Made by a program: the position numbers and the translations under genes. The notes under the pieces were generated by a model. That model was not told the origin of the DNA. It ran no database searches and worked only from the letters and a program-made list of their open reading frames with translations. Shown piece by piece: positions 40,728 to 49,126 of a stretch of DNA of 64,000 nucleotides. The stretch covers positions 175,349 to 239,348 of the forward strand of contig DXMK01000004.1 in the NCBI GenBank assembly GCA_019414245.1, given 5' to 3'. Within the stretch, counting starts at the first letter, position 1; every line of letters starts with the position of its first letter. Origin of the DNA: Collinsella sp. GTDB taxonomy: Bacteria; Actinomycetota; Coriobacteriia; Coriobacteriales; Coriobacteriaceae.

Positions 40728-41501
40728 ATGGTTGTCCAGTATCTTCTAGTTGCACTGGTCGCATTTATTGCGTCCATGGACGAGCAATTATTTGGCATTA
40801 CGATGCTTGGTCGTCCGCTGTTTACGAGCCTGTTTGTCGGCTTGATCCTTGGCGATGTCCAGCAGGGCGTTATCGTCGGCGCTGCTTTGGAGTCCATGTT
40901 CATGGGCGCCATCATGGTCGGCGCGGCGGTTCCTCCCGAGGTCTATGCCTCCGGCGTGCTTGGCTGCGCGTTTGCCGTCATTACGGGTACGGGCACGGCA
41001 ACTGCCGTCGCGCTCGCCCTTCCCGTCTCCGTCTTCCTTCAGGTGTGGCGCAACTTCTGCTACGCCGTTCCGGGTGCCTTTGCCTGCAAGAAGATTGAGA
41101 CCGCTCTGGCAAATCGCGATCTTGCCAAGGCGAATCTGTACCATCTGACTATCGTGCCGCTGTCGATTGGCATTCCGTCTGCACTGCTGGTGTTTGGCTC
41201 ACTGTTCTTTGGTGCCGACCTCATCAACAATGCGCTCAACGCGATTCCGCAGTTTGTGATGGACGGCCTCAACGTTGCATCCGGCGTCATGGTCTGCATC
41301 GGCTTCGCACTTCTTATCAGGACCATGGGCGATAACAAGCTCCTTCCCTGGCTGTTCCTGGGCTTCATTATGGTCATCTATCTCAAGATGGACGTGGTCG
41401 GCGTCGCCGCAGCTGCCATTTGCGTCGCGCTGCTCCTGGCCTTCCGCGAGGGCTCGTCCGGTCCGCAGACGGTTGCTGCAGATGAAGAGGAGGACTTCTA
41501 A
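40728..41501 (+). CDS. PTS mannose-family EIIC
   Basis: 257 aa from ATG 40728 (GGGG nine bases upstream; TTG 40719 is the alternative). Hydrophobic permease with LFGITMLGRPLFTSLFVGLI, ALESMFMGAIMVGAAVPPE and an acidic end (DEEEDF). Forms the channel with IID. The stop overlaps the IID start as TAATG. Confidence 0.92.
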   Translation: MVVQYLLVALVAFIASMDEQLFGITMLGRPLFTSLFVGLILGDVQQGVIVGAALESMFMGAIMVGAAVPPEVYASGVLGCAFAVITGTGTATAVALALPVSVFLQVWRNFCYAVPGAFACKKIETALANRDLAKANLYHLTIVPLSIGIPSALLVFGSLFFGADLINNALNAIPQFVMDGLNVASGVMVCIGFALLIRTMGDNKLLPWLFLGFIMVIYLKMDVVGVAAAAICVALLLAFREGSSGPQTVAADEEEDF

Positions 41502-42349
41502 TGGCTATCCAGAACACCGACCTCAAAGAGGCCAAGAAGGACGCGATTATGACTCCCGATATGTATCGGAGCATGTTCCTTCGCCAGTTTACGAGCCAGT
41601 GCTCGCAGTCGTACGACAAGATGATGGCAATGGGCTTCATGTACACCATTCAGAAGCCCCTGCGAAAGATCTATCCCAACGACGACGATTACTATGCGGC
41701 GCTCGATCGCCATACCGAGTTCTTTAACATCACGCCTCATGTGCTTCCGTTTGTAGCCGGCCTAACGGTTTCGATGGAAGAGCAGGCGGCTGCCGATAAG
41801 AACTTCGACACGTCCTCGATTAACGCCATGAAGGTCGGCCTCATGGGACCGCTTTCCGGCATCGGCGATTCGTTCTACTGGGGTACGTTCCGCGTGGTTG
41901 CCGCCGGCATTGGTATTGGCATCGCTTCGACGGGCAACCCGCTCGGCCCCATCGTGTACGCGCTCATCTACTCCGTGATTAACTTTGCAACGCGTATCGT
42001 CGCCGCCCATCTGGGTTACGACTTGGGAACCAAGTTTTTGCAGCAGTCCGAAGAGAGCAACCTTATGTCTCGCATGACGCATGCTGCCGGTGTCCTCGGA
42101 ATGACCGTTATCGGCGCCATGATTGCGGCACAGGTCTCGCTGTCCACGGCTTTGACCTTTGACGTGGGTGGTTCGGAGATTGTCCTGCAGGATCTGTTCG
42201 ATTCGATCTTCCCCGGTCTGCTGCCCTTGCTGGCAACGTTCGCTTGCGTTGCCCTCTATAAAAAGGGCGTCAAGACCATTTGGATCATCTTGGGCATCTT
42301 CGCAATCTGCATCATCGGAACGGGCTTGGGAGTGTTCGCGGCGGCGTAA
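41501..42349 (+). CDS. PTS mannose-family EIID
   Basis: 282 aa. Overlaps IIC by 1 bp (TAATG), so translation is coupled. Hallmarks: SYDKMMAMGFMYTIQKPL, MEEQAAADKNFD and PLSGIGDSFYWGTFRV, then C-terminal helices. A terminator follows at 42395-42432. Confidence 0.92.
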   Translation: MAIQNTDLKEAKKDAIMTPDMYRSMFLRQFTSQCSQSYDKMMAMGFMYTIQKPLRKIYPNDDDYYAALDRHTEFFNITPHVLPFVAGLTVSMEEQAAADKNFDTSSINAMKVGLMGPLSGIGDSFYWGTFRVVAAGIGIGIASTGNPLGPIVYALIYSVINFATRIVAAHLGYDLGTKFLQQSEESNLMSRMTHAAGVLGMTVIGAMIAAQVSLSTALTFDVGGSEIVLQDLFDSIFPGLLPLLATFACVALYKKGVKTIWIILGIFAICIIGTGLGVFAAA

Positions 42350-42394
42350 TGTTGACTGCTATGCTCGCGCGTTGGATAACTAACTGACCGTTTG

Positions 42395-42432
42395 AAAACG
42401 GGGCTCGGCGTAAGGCCGACCCCGTTTTTTGT
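42395..42432 (+). terminator. Rho-independent terminator after second PTS operon
   Basis: AAACGGGGCTCGGC / GGCCGACCCCGTTT with a short loop, then TTTTG. It ends SIS-4/IIC/IID. Confidence 0.88.
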
Positions 42433-42471
42433 TTGAGGGATTTTCCGACCGTCCAATAATCCACGCTCATG

Positions 42472-42540
42472 CATCTCTCGTCTCTCATTCGTCACTAACA
42501 CGAGAGATAGATTAAAGACGAGAGATAATTACGAGAGATA
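42472..42540. repeat. ACGAGAGATA box array, block 1
   Basis: Inverted box CATCTCTCGT at 42472, then ACGAGAGATA at 42500, 42518 and 42531. Spacing 28, 18 and 13 bp. The inner sequences can also pair (CTCGTCT / AGACGAG). Confidence 0.75.
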
Positions 42541-42635
42541 GCTCAGCAGCAAAGAGACAAGCAACCATGGTATTGTCTCAATATCGATTGTTCTACCAGC
42601 AAAAACATGATTTAATGAAGCAGGTAGAGATATCT

Positions 42636-42704
42636 TATCTCTCATCTTTCACTCATATCTAATACGAGAGATAACAGAAAGACGAGAGATAATTACGAGA
42701 GATA
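42636..42704. repeat. ACGAGAGATA box array, block 2
   Basis: Inverted box TATCTCTCAT at 42636, then ACGAGAGATA at 42664, 42682 and 42695; spacing 28, 18 and 13 bp, identical to block 1 exactly 164 bp upstream. Between the blocks (42541-42635) the sequence is unrelated. It ends 63 bp before the AlbA_2 gene, so it may be its operator. Confidence 0.75.
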
Positions 42705-42767
42705 ACTGAGAGACGAGGGAAATCCGTCTGCGGCATTCTCCGCAGGACCGAGCGAAGGGACGTGCAG

Positions 42768-44234
42768 ATGAACGAAAACGAGCTGGCCGGTTTGCTCGAG
42801 TCTTTAAAGCGCATGGGTTCGGATGACCTTAACGTCGAAGTAAAAGAGAGCGCCACGACGCTTTCCCGCGACGTATGGGAAACGGTCAGCGCTTTCGCAA
42901 ACACCGCCGGCGGCATCATCGTACTCGGAGTGAGCGAGCGTGCGGGTTTTGTCCCATTTGCAAACTTTGAGACCGAGAAAGTGCTCAACCAATTCGTGGC
43001 GGGCATGGGCGATGCCGGCGGTCGTGGAAAGCTGGCCAATCCGCCCAAATACACCATTGAGCGCGTGGAGCTTCGGGGTACCGTTGTTCTCGTCATCACA
43101 ATCGAGGAGCTCGACCCGTCGAGCAAGCCTTGCTATGTAATAGAACGGGGCGCCCAGGGCGGCAGCTACAAGCGCATCGATGACAAAGACGTGCCGCTTT
43201 CGTCGACCGAGGTTTTGGCGCTGTCGTCATACGAACGGACGAGTCCTAGCGATCGCGATACGGTTCCCGGCACGAGTGTGGGCGATCTCGACGAGTCGCT
43301 GGTCGACCGCACGATAGAGCGTGCCTATTCGTTGACGCCTCGAGCGATGCACGGTGCGACGGACAGGAAGACAAAGATGGAGCGTCTGAATTTCCTCGAC
43401 CCCCAGGGCAATGTTACCAAGGCTGGCCTCCTTGCCGCGGGCGTTTACCCTCAGCAGTTCTATCCCAAGCTCTTTATTGATGTAGCTGTCCATGCGGGAA
43501 CTCAAAAGGGCGCTGCGGGACCGCTAAGGTTTATGGACCGCACAGTCTGCGAGGGCACCTTGGGCGAGATGATTTCGGATGCTGTCGCGGCTGTCGCCAA
43601 AAACCTGCGTCGCACCTCGACCGTTCAAGGCGTCTCGCGTATCGACTCGCTGGAGATTCCCGAGGAAGTCTTGCGTGAGGCGATTGCCAACGCCGTAATC
43701 CACCGAGAATACAGAGATCGGTTCTGTGGACAGTCGATCGCTGTTGACGTCTTTGATGACCGTATCGAGGTGACGAACCCTGGCGGTCTTTATGGCGGAA
43801 AAACTCGCGAGAATCTGTTTGACGGTAGTTCTCGGTGCCGCAACGCGACGCTCGTGAAGCTCATGTCGCTTGTCCCATTGCCCGACGGTGCGGGCTCTCC
43901 TGCCGAGGGCAATGGCTCGGGCATCCCGATGATGATCGATGCCATGCGCGCGCATGGTCTGGCCGAGCCCCTGTTCTGCCCGGGGTTCGATCGGTTCAAG
44001 GTCGTACTTTACCGTTCAAAGATCGAGCCGGTCGATCATGGCGGAGGCTTAATTGTGACGGCACTCAAACACTACGGCGAGCTGGGGACGCGTGAGCTGG
44101 CAAAACGCACGGGGCTTACAATTTCCCAGGTTAGGTCGCGCGTCAACGCGCTCATTGCTCAAGGCGAGCTTGAGCCCACGGCGCCGTCGACAAGCCGCAA
44201 CCGCAAATATCGACTGTCAGAGCGCGTGGAATAA
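42768..44234 (+). CDS. AlbA_2 (Schlafen-like) domain ATP-binding regulator
   Basis: 488 aa from ATG 42768 (GAAGGGA seven bases upstream). N-terminal AlbA_2/Schlafen-type domain at about 10-130 (VEVKESATTLSRDVWETVSA, FANTAGGIIVLGVSE). A GHKL ATPase-like region at about 290-420 (EEVLREAIANAVIHREY, NPGGLYGGKT, GNGSGIPMMIDAM). A C-terminal winged HTH (YGELGTRELAKRTGLTISQV). Such proteins are called transcriptional regulators, but several Schlafen-domain relatives act in phage defence. Two duplicated box arrays precede it. Confidence 0.82.
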   Translation: MNENELAGLLESLKRMGSDDLNVEVKESATTLSRDVWETVSAFANTAGGIIVLGVSERAGFVPFANFETEKVLNQFVAGMGDAGGRGKLANPPKYTIERVELRGTVVLVITIEELDPSSKPCYVIERGAQGGSYKRIDDKDVPLSSTEVLALSSYERTSPSDRDTVPGTSVGDLDESLVDRTIERAYSLTPRAMHGATDRKTKMERLNFLDPQGNVTKAGLLAAGVYPQQFYPKLFIDVAVHAGTQKGAAGPLRFMDRTVCEGTLGEMISDAVAAVAKNLRRTSTVQGVSRIDSLEIPEEVLREAIANAVIHREYRDRFCGQSIAVDVFDDRIEVTNPGGLYGGKTRENLFDGSSRCRNATLVKLMSLVPLPDGAGSPAEGNGSGIPMMIDAMRAHGLAEPLFCPGFDRFKVVLYRSKIEPVDHGGGLIVTALKHYGELGTRELAKRTGLTISQVRSRVNALIAQGELEPTAPSTSRNRKYRLSERVE

Positions 44235-44334
44235 ATGCGTTAGTGGACGAGGCGACCCAATAATCGACCCTCGATTGGCGCCCACTAAGGTAAAGCGGTT
44301 GTTGCCCAGTCGACGGTGATGCTAAAGACTCGGC

Positions 44335-44826
44335 TTACGCCGGCATGGCCCCGAACCCGTCCATCAGGAACAGCCTGAGAACCAGCTTGATGACATATCC
44401 CGGTTTGACTTCAGCCGCGTCAAAGACGTGGCGCTCGGCGAGCTCGCTGCAGTATGCATAGATGTCGCGGATGAGCTTCGCGCCCGAGAGCGTAAACATG
44501 TAGCCTGCGTCCGAAAGTGCATTGGGTGCGGCGGGCAACTTGGCCATGTGGCAGAACGTTTGCAGATCGGGCGCCATGGCGTTCTGGTAGTCAAGGTGGC
44601 TGCCGTCTTCTTGCGCGGCGAATTCCAGCTGGCGTACTCGATCAAGCGCCGCTGCCAGCACAAAGCTCGGTGTGGGAGCATTGACGTCCTCCGTGCTCGC
44701 CACAAGCCTGCCCGCCGCCTGCGTGACAAGCCAAGCGACCTCGCGCTGGCAACGCACGGCCTTGCGCGTAACCGGCTTGACGGACGAAGAAGAAACGCTC
44801 CCCTTAGGCGGATTCGAAGCAGCCAT
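44335..44826 (-). CDS. Hypothetical protein
   Basis: 163 aa, not recognised. Ser/Lys-rich first 25 residues, then helical, Ala/Leu-rich sequence (REVAWLVTQAAGRLV, FVLAAALDRVRQLEF) with no membrane helix, ending LVLRLFLMDGFGAMPA. GGGAGGG lies well placed before the ATG. Convergent with the AlbA_2 gene. All-helical composition is the only structural hint. Confidence 0.6.
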   Translation of the reverse strand: MAASNPPKGSVSSSSVKPVTRKAVRCQREVAWLVTQAAGRLVASTEDVNAPTPSFVLAAALDRVRQLEFAAQEDGSHLDYQNAMAPDLQTFCHMAKLPAAPNALSDAGYMFTLSGAKLIRDIYAYCSELAERHVFDAAEVKPGYVIKLVLRLFLMDGFGAMPA

Positions 44827-45041
44827 AAGGCCCTCCCATGAACGACCCGGTCCAACAAGCCCGGATGAAACACGTGCTACATCAGTATACAGGGGAGTGG
44901 GATAGCGGGGTACAAGCGCGCCAGCGGCAAACCGAGAGCATCAACGATGTGCCGATCGCGGAATGGGATCTCGTAATAATTGACTTCCGGCCATATTATT
45001 GAGGGGTATGACTCGCATTCGTATGGTTGTAGGTGCTGGCG

Positions 45042-46124
45042 ATGAACGACATTGACCTTGCTGTTCCGTTGATGGATGGACCAAGCTATGACCGTGCCTG
45101 CAGTCTCGTGCCTTCCGAATACGTTGAGGCATGGGAGTGGTTTCTGGGTGAGGAGCAGCGCGGCGGCGTTTGGACCAGCCTTCCGCACCACACCAAGGAA
45201 GATAGCCCTCAGTATCAGTATCGTTTGAGAATTGGCTCGGACTTCTTTCCCGTAACGCGGGATTCAGGGATCTTCTGGCCGGGCCAGGATCGGGTGAAGC
45301 AAGACCCCAATAAGATCTTTGCGCTCTCGGTCCATAACTCTAAAAAGAGCTTCTACACCGATGTGCCTCCGCTCTATTTGGACGATGGTACGTGGGTCAT
45401 TAAGTACTCGGTTCAAGCGCCGGGTACCGTTGGTTTTCGAGACCAGAATTACAACCGTAAAATGCTCAACTGCATGGAATGTGGCGTCCCAGTCGGAGTC
45501 ATATTTGCAACCGAGGTGGGCTATAAGGTGCTCGGCCTTGCGTTTGTTGAGCGGTTCGAGCCCGAAAACGGATGGTTTGTTCTGCACGGTCCTGTTCATA
45601 AAGGCGGACCGGACCCTCGTTTTGCGCCCGACATGAGTTATCTGAAGCACATGCCCGTCGATATTGAGTTTGCCGGACAGGGTACGACCGACGACGAAAA
45701 GGTCCGCTATGCGTTAAGGCGCGAGCGATTGGGGCAACAATGGTTCCGCAAGCAGCTCGTTGCCGCCTATGATGGCCGTTGCGCGGTGTCGGACTGCGGC
45801 GTCAGCGAAGCTCTGGAGGCTGCACATATCGAGAATTACTCGGGACCCAAATCGCAGGTTGCCAGCAACGGTATTCTGCTTCGGCGCGATCTTCATTCCC
45901 TATTTGATGCTCACCTGATTTCGTTTGAGCCTGTTTGCGGCGAATATCGGCTGTGCGGATCGTACCTGCTGGATAAGACCGACTACGCTTCCTTTGCGGG
46001 TGCGACGCTAAGGCAGCCGGATGAGCGTCAGTGGCGACCCGATACGGTGTTTCTTGAGGCCCATCGCATTGAGTTCGATCGCTCGGAAAAGAAGCGTGAA
46101 AAGGCGGGGCTTCTGCCGTATTAG
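45042..46124 (+). CDS. HNH endonuclease
   Basis: 360 aa from ATG 45042 (TAGGTG upstream; GTG 45033 is also in frame). The first about 220 residues are an unrecognised, Trp/Tyr-rich domain. The HNH domain is at about 244-300: zinc cysteines in GRCAVSDCGVSE, His in EAAHIENYSG, Asn in VASNGILLRRDLHSLFDAH. This form (restriction-type HNH, LRRDLHSLFD) is found in modified-DNA or nonspecific nucleases and in solitary restriction-like proteins. No methyltransferase is nearby. Confidence 0.8.
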   Translation: MNDIDLAVPLMDGPSYDRACSLVPSEYVEAWEWFLGEEQRGGVWTSLPHHTKEDSPQYQYRLRIGSDFFPVTRDSGIFWPGQDRVKQDPNKIFALSVHNSKKSFYTDVPPLYLDDGTWVIKYSVQAPGTVGFRDQNYNRKMLNCMECGVPVGVIFATEVGYKVLGLAFVERFEPENGWFVLHGPVHKGGPDPRFAPDMSYLKHMPVDIEFAGQGTTDDEKVRYALRRERLGQQWFRKQLVAAYDGRCAVSDCGVSEALEAAHIENYSGPKSQVASNGILLRRDLHSLFDAHLISFEPVCGEYRLCGSYLLDKTDYASFAGATLRQPDERQWRPDTVFLEAHRIEFDRSEKKREKAGLLPY

Positions 46125-46246
46125 CGTATTTGGCTTTGGCATTCTTTGACGATCGTGTTGTTTGATCGGATCGCGTGGCGATGCAATCTCGCGCACGCCC
46201 GCCGGTGCATGCTCTTCCTGATTTGTATAGCGAGAGGGGAGCGTAT

Positions 46247-46531
46247 ATGAGCTGGCGAGGCGATATTGCGATGGGGAAGTACGGAAAACTGCCGTGTGCC
46301 CTTATAGACAACAATATGTTTCCGAGCGTAGAGGTTGATTGCGCGTCGTTTGTCGTCACCTGCCCTTGCTGCGGCTCGCAAATACCGTGTCTCGACATTC
46401 GGTTTATCGATGCGCGCGACAGACTCAGCGACGAAGTGAGAAAACGGACAGGCGTTCATATGCCGGTGTATCCGGAGAAATGCCCTGTTTGTGGCCTCGA
46501 TATCGTGTACGACGCCGGCGACGAGGGATAG
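46247..46531 (+). CDS. Small zinc-binding protein
   Basis: 94 aa from ATG 46247 (GAGGGGAG upstream). Two cysteine pairs, TCPCCGSQIPC and KCPVCGLD, about 45 residues apart, suggest one zinc site. No other recognised domain. It follows the HNH nuclease by 120 bp in the same direction and may be in its operon. Confidence 0.65.
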   Translation: MSWRGDIAMGKYGKLPCALIDNNMFPSVEVDCASFVVTCPCCGSQIPCLDIRFIDARDRLSDEVRKRTGVHMPVYPEKCPVCGLDIVYDAGDEG

Positions 46532-46568
46532 GTGATGCGGAGGAGTTGGCTGTGAGTGTCTTTTGCCT

Positions 46569-47255
46569 CTACAAATAAATCCCCTCACCGAGCTGCTTGT
46601 GGAACTCGGCGTGATGGTCGCGTGCCCAGGTAAAGAGCGCCTGGTCAAAGTCGGTGCGCGTGGCCGGGACGCCAAAGACGCCGGCAACTTCGACGCGTAC
46701 AAACTCCAGTGCCGGCAGCTTGTTGATGGCAGTGAGGGCAAACGGGGACGAGGGCTCCTCGAACAGATAGCGGCTGCCTTGCAGCGCGTCGCAAATGGTG
46801 CACGTGTTGCCGAGCGACGGGGCTTTGGAGGCTCGCGCGCCTACGGGCTTGTAGCCGCAGCGCTTAGAAAGATAGTCGCGGATCTCGCCCGGCACGCAGC
46901 CAAGAGCGGGCACGATGGCGAGTGCGTTGGCGTTGGCCGTGTCGATGGTAATGTGCCCGGCTTCGTTGGGCGCGTGCGCGATGGCGATGCTCTCGTCGTT
47001 ATCGGTTCGATAGGGAATGCCGAAGGCCGCGACCGAGGTCTCTTTGTGACACTTCCAGCACTCGCGCTTGCCCAGTACTAGATATATATACGGCGCTGAG
47101 GGGTCGGATCGGTCAACACCGGGCAGCCACTCGGCAAAGGGCTCGGGGTTGACGCCGCTGGGTACATACCAGATCTTCTTGGTCCGGTCCCATTTGGCGC
47201 CCAGCGCTTTGGCTTCTTCTTTGTGCGAAAAGGGGACATCGAGCTCGGTGCGCAT
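46569..47255 (-). CDS. DUF5710 domain-containing protein
   Basis: 228 aa from ATG 47255 (AAGGAG upstream). N-terminal DUF5710-type module (about 1-45: LDVPFSHKEEAKALGAKWD, KIWYVPSG), seen elsewhere at the ends of DNA primase- or helicase-like plasmid proteins. Then a possible zinc site, CWKCHKE, and further Cys (CTICDAL). The rest is unrecognised. It may be a remnant of a mobile-element replication protein or a nucleic-acid binding protein (inference). Confidence 0.65.
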   Translation of the reverse strand: MRTELDVPFSHKEEAKALGAKWDRTKKIWYVPSGVNPEPFAEWLPGVDRSDPSAPYIYLVLGKRECWKCHKETSVAAFGIPYRTDNDESIAIAHAPNEAGHITIDTANANALAIVPALGCVPGEIRDYLSKRCGYKPVGARASKAPSLGNTCTICDALQGSRYLFEEPSSPFALTAINKLPALEFVRVEVAGVFGVPATRTDFDQALFTWARDHHAEFHKQLGEGIYL

Positions 47256-47542
47256 GGCGGCTCCTTGGTGCTTCAGGTGCGAGTGGCTCAAGGATACCGC
47301 AGGGCGCAGACATCGCGGCGTTTTGTTGAGAGGTTGCGGCGCGGACTGCTTGGTTACGCCGTTAGATAAATTGGCAAGTAGATGGTCGGCTTTTGACCAG
47401 TTGGGCGGTTGGAGCAGCTTGCGGCGCAGTTTTGTGCCTGGCTATTGTTGATGTTGGGGTATTGAATATATTTGGCTGCCATTCGTCAGGTGAATTGTTG
47501 TTACGTTGCGATGACGGTTGGAACTGCCAGCGGATTTAGCGA

Positions 47543-47581
47543 CAAAAAACAAAACAGCCCAGAGGACATAGCCTCTGAGCT
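47543..47581 (-). terminator. Terminator of tRNA-Val
   Basis: On the minus strand, AGCTCAGAGG / CCTCTGGGCT with a 6-nt loop, then a T-rich run (TGTTTTGTTTTTT). It starts 10 nt after the tRNA 3' end. The stretch 47256-47542 shows no gene or repeat that I can recognise. Confidence 0.8.
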
Positions 47582-47590
47582 GCGAACATT

Positions 47591-47665
47591 TGGTGGGCGT
47601 TAGAAGATTTGAACTTCTGACCTCTTCCGTGTCAGGGAAGCGCTCTCCCCCTGAGCTAAACGCCC
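47591..47665 (-). tRNA. tRNA-Val (anticodon GAC)
   Basis: 75 nt including the encoded CCA (47593-47591). Acceptor stem GGGCGTT / AACGCCC, D arm TTAGCTCAGGGGGAGAGC, anticodon stem CTTCC / GGAAG with loop CTGACAC and anticodon GAC, T arm CAGAAGTTCAAATCTTCTA. It reads GTC/GTT valine codons. It lies at the border of the accessory region, a common integration point, but I see no attachment-site duplication. Confidence 0.95.
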
Positions 47666-47954
47666 GATCAAGGGTGCGCAAGCGCGCAAGGGATAATATA
47701 ACGGAGCCTGAACTCGGTGGCAAGAACATTTTTAAAAATCGCTTACATTGTGGAATTCGGGGGCTTTGTCATATCCATTTCAAAAGAGCCTGCTGCCGCG
47801 ATTTGACTGTCGCATAATGCAAGGCCATTGCGGTATCGAGCTATGGAAAGACGTCTGCGGAATTGTCCTACCGATAAGCGGACAAGCCTCCAGCTGGTGC
47901 CTTCGCCGTGGTAAGGTAAGCCGAATTGTTTCCAGGCTGCTTCGAGGGAATGGA

Positions 47955-48977
47955 ATGAGCAAAGAGCGTGTCGAGCAGGTCGAAGGCGCAGGGGCTTCGG
48001 TGCCGATGACCGATATATCGAACATTGATGTGCCCGAGGGCACCGATGAGCTCAGCCGTAGCACCCGCCGCGCTTGGCGCGAGCGCCTGAACAGCGCTTC
48101 GACGCGCAAGATGATCACGGGCGTCTTGGCTACGCTGGTGGGCGGTTCGTTTTGGGGCTTCTCGGGCACCAGCGCGAGCTTTCTGTTCGATACCTACCAC
48201 GTCGACACCTTGTGGCTTATGAGCGTGCGTCAGATTCTCGCCGGTCTACTCTTTATGGTCGTGGTCGTTACGCGCGACCGCGAGCGCCTGATTAAGCTCT
48301 GGGCCACGCCCGCCGATCGCAAGCAGCTGCTGCTCTTTACCGCCTTTGGCCTGCTGTTCAATCAGTTTTGCTATCTTTCGGCCGTGCGCCTGACGAACGC
48401 CGGAACCGCGACGGTGCTCCAGTGCCTGCAGCTCGTTATCATCATGGGCTACATCTGCGTGACCGATCGCCGCAGGCCGCGTACTCGCGAAGTCATCGGC
48501 ATTGGCCTGGCTCTGGGTGGAACCTTTTTAATCGCCACCGGCGGCGACCCCACCAGCCTGAATATCTCGCCGCTTGGCCTGGCAGCAGGTCTTATGTGTG
48601 CGGTCAGCGCCACGTGTATGGCGGTGATTCCCGCCAAGATCCTGCCCGAATACGGCAGCCCCATCGTCACGGGCTCGGCAATGCTCACGGCGGGCGTGGT
48701 CTCGTGCGTCTTCGTGCAGCCTTGGGCGCATATGCCGGCACTCGACGCTGCCGGCGTCGAGGCGCTCGCGGTATTCGTGGTTATCGGCTCGTTTTTTGCT
48801 TACATGCTCTATATGCAGGGCGTTAAGGACATCGGCTCGGTGCGTGCGAGCCTCATCGGAACTGTGGAGCCGGTTTCGGCGACCATCACCAGCGCCGTTA
48901 TGCTGGGCACGGTGTTTTTGCCGACCGACCTTATCGGCTTTGCCATGATCATCGTGATGATGTTCCTCACGGTGTAG
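47955..48977 (+). CDS. EamA/DMT-family transporter
   Basis: 340 aa from ATG 47955 (GAGGGA five bases upstream). A polar N-terminal tail of about 50 residues, then ten hydrophobic helices in two EamA repeats (ITGVLATLVGGSFWGFSG; LGLAAGLMCAVSATCMAVIP; VEPVSATITSAVMLG). Probable metabolite or amino-acid exporter. Not closely similar to the transporter at 13.3 kb beyond the family pattern. Confidence 0.8.
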   Translation: MSKERVEQVEGAGASVPMTDISNIDVPEGTDELSRSTRRAWRERLNSASTRKMITGVLATLVGGSFWGFSGTSASFLFDTYHVDTLWLMSVRQILAGLLFMVVVVTRDRERLIKLWATPADRKQLLLFTAFGLLFNQFCYLSAVRLTNAGTATVLQCLQLVIIMGYICVTDRRRPRTREVIGIGLALGGTFLIATGGDPTSLNISPLGLAAGLMCAVSATCMAVIPAKILPEYGSPIVTGSAMLTAGVVSCVFVQPWAHMPALDAAGVEALAVFVVIGSFFAYMLYMQGVKDIGSVRASLIGTVEPVSATITSAVMLGTVFLPTDLIGFAMIIVMMFLTV

Positions 48978-49126
48978 CTGGCGCCGCAGCCAAGACGGAA
49001 AAGGTGTTGTGCCACATTTTCGCCAATTGATGTCCGTGTCTGGAGTTTAGCTGTCGATGCTCAAAATGACATAGACTAGTAACGTTATGGACTTTTTCAT
49101 TGCGACTCCATTGCGAGGATTTCTTT

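Noticed and set aside
42472..42704. Possible CRISPR array from regularly spaced ACGAGAGATA repeats
   Set aside because: Repeats are 10 bp and spacers 3-8 bp, far too short; the spacing is 18/13 and no cas gene is near.
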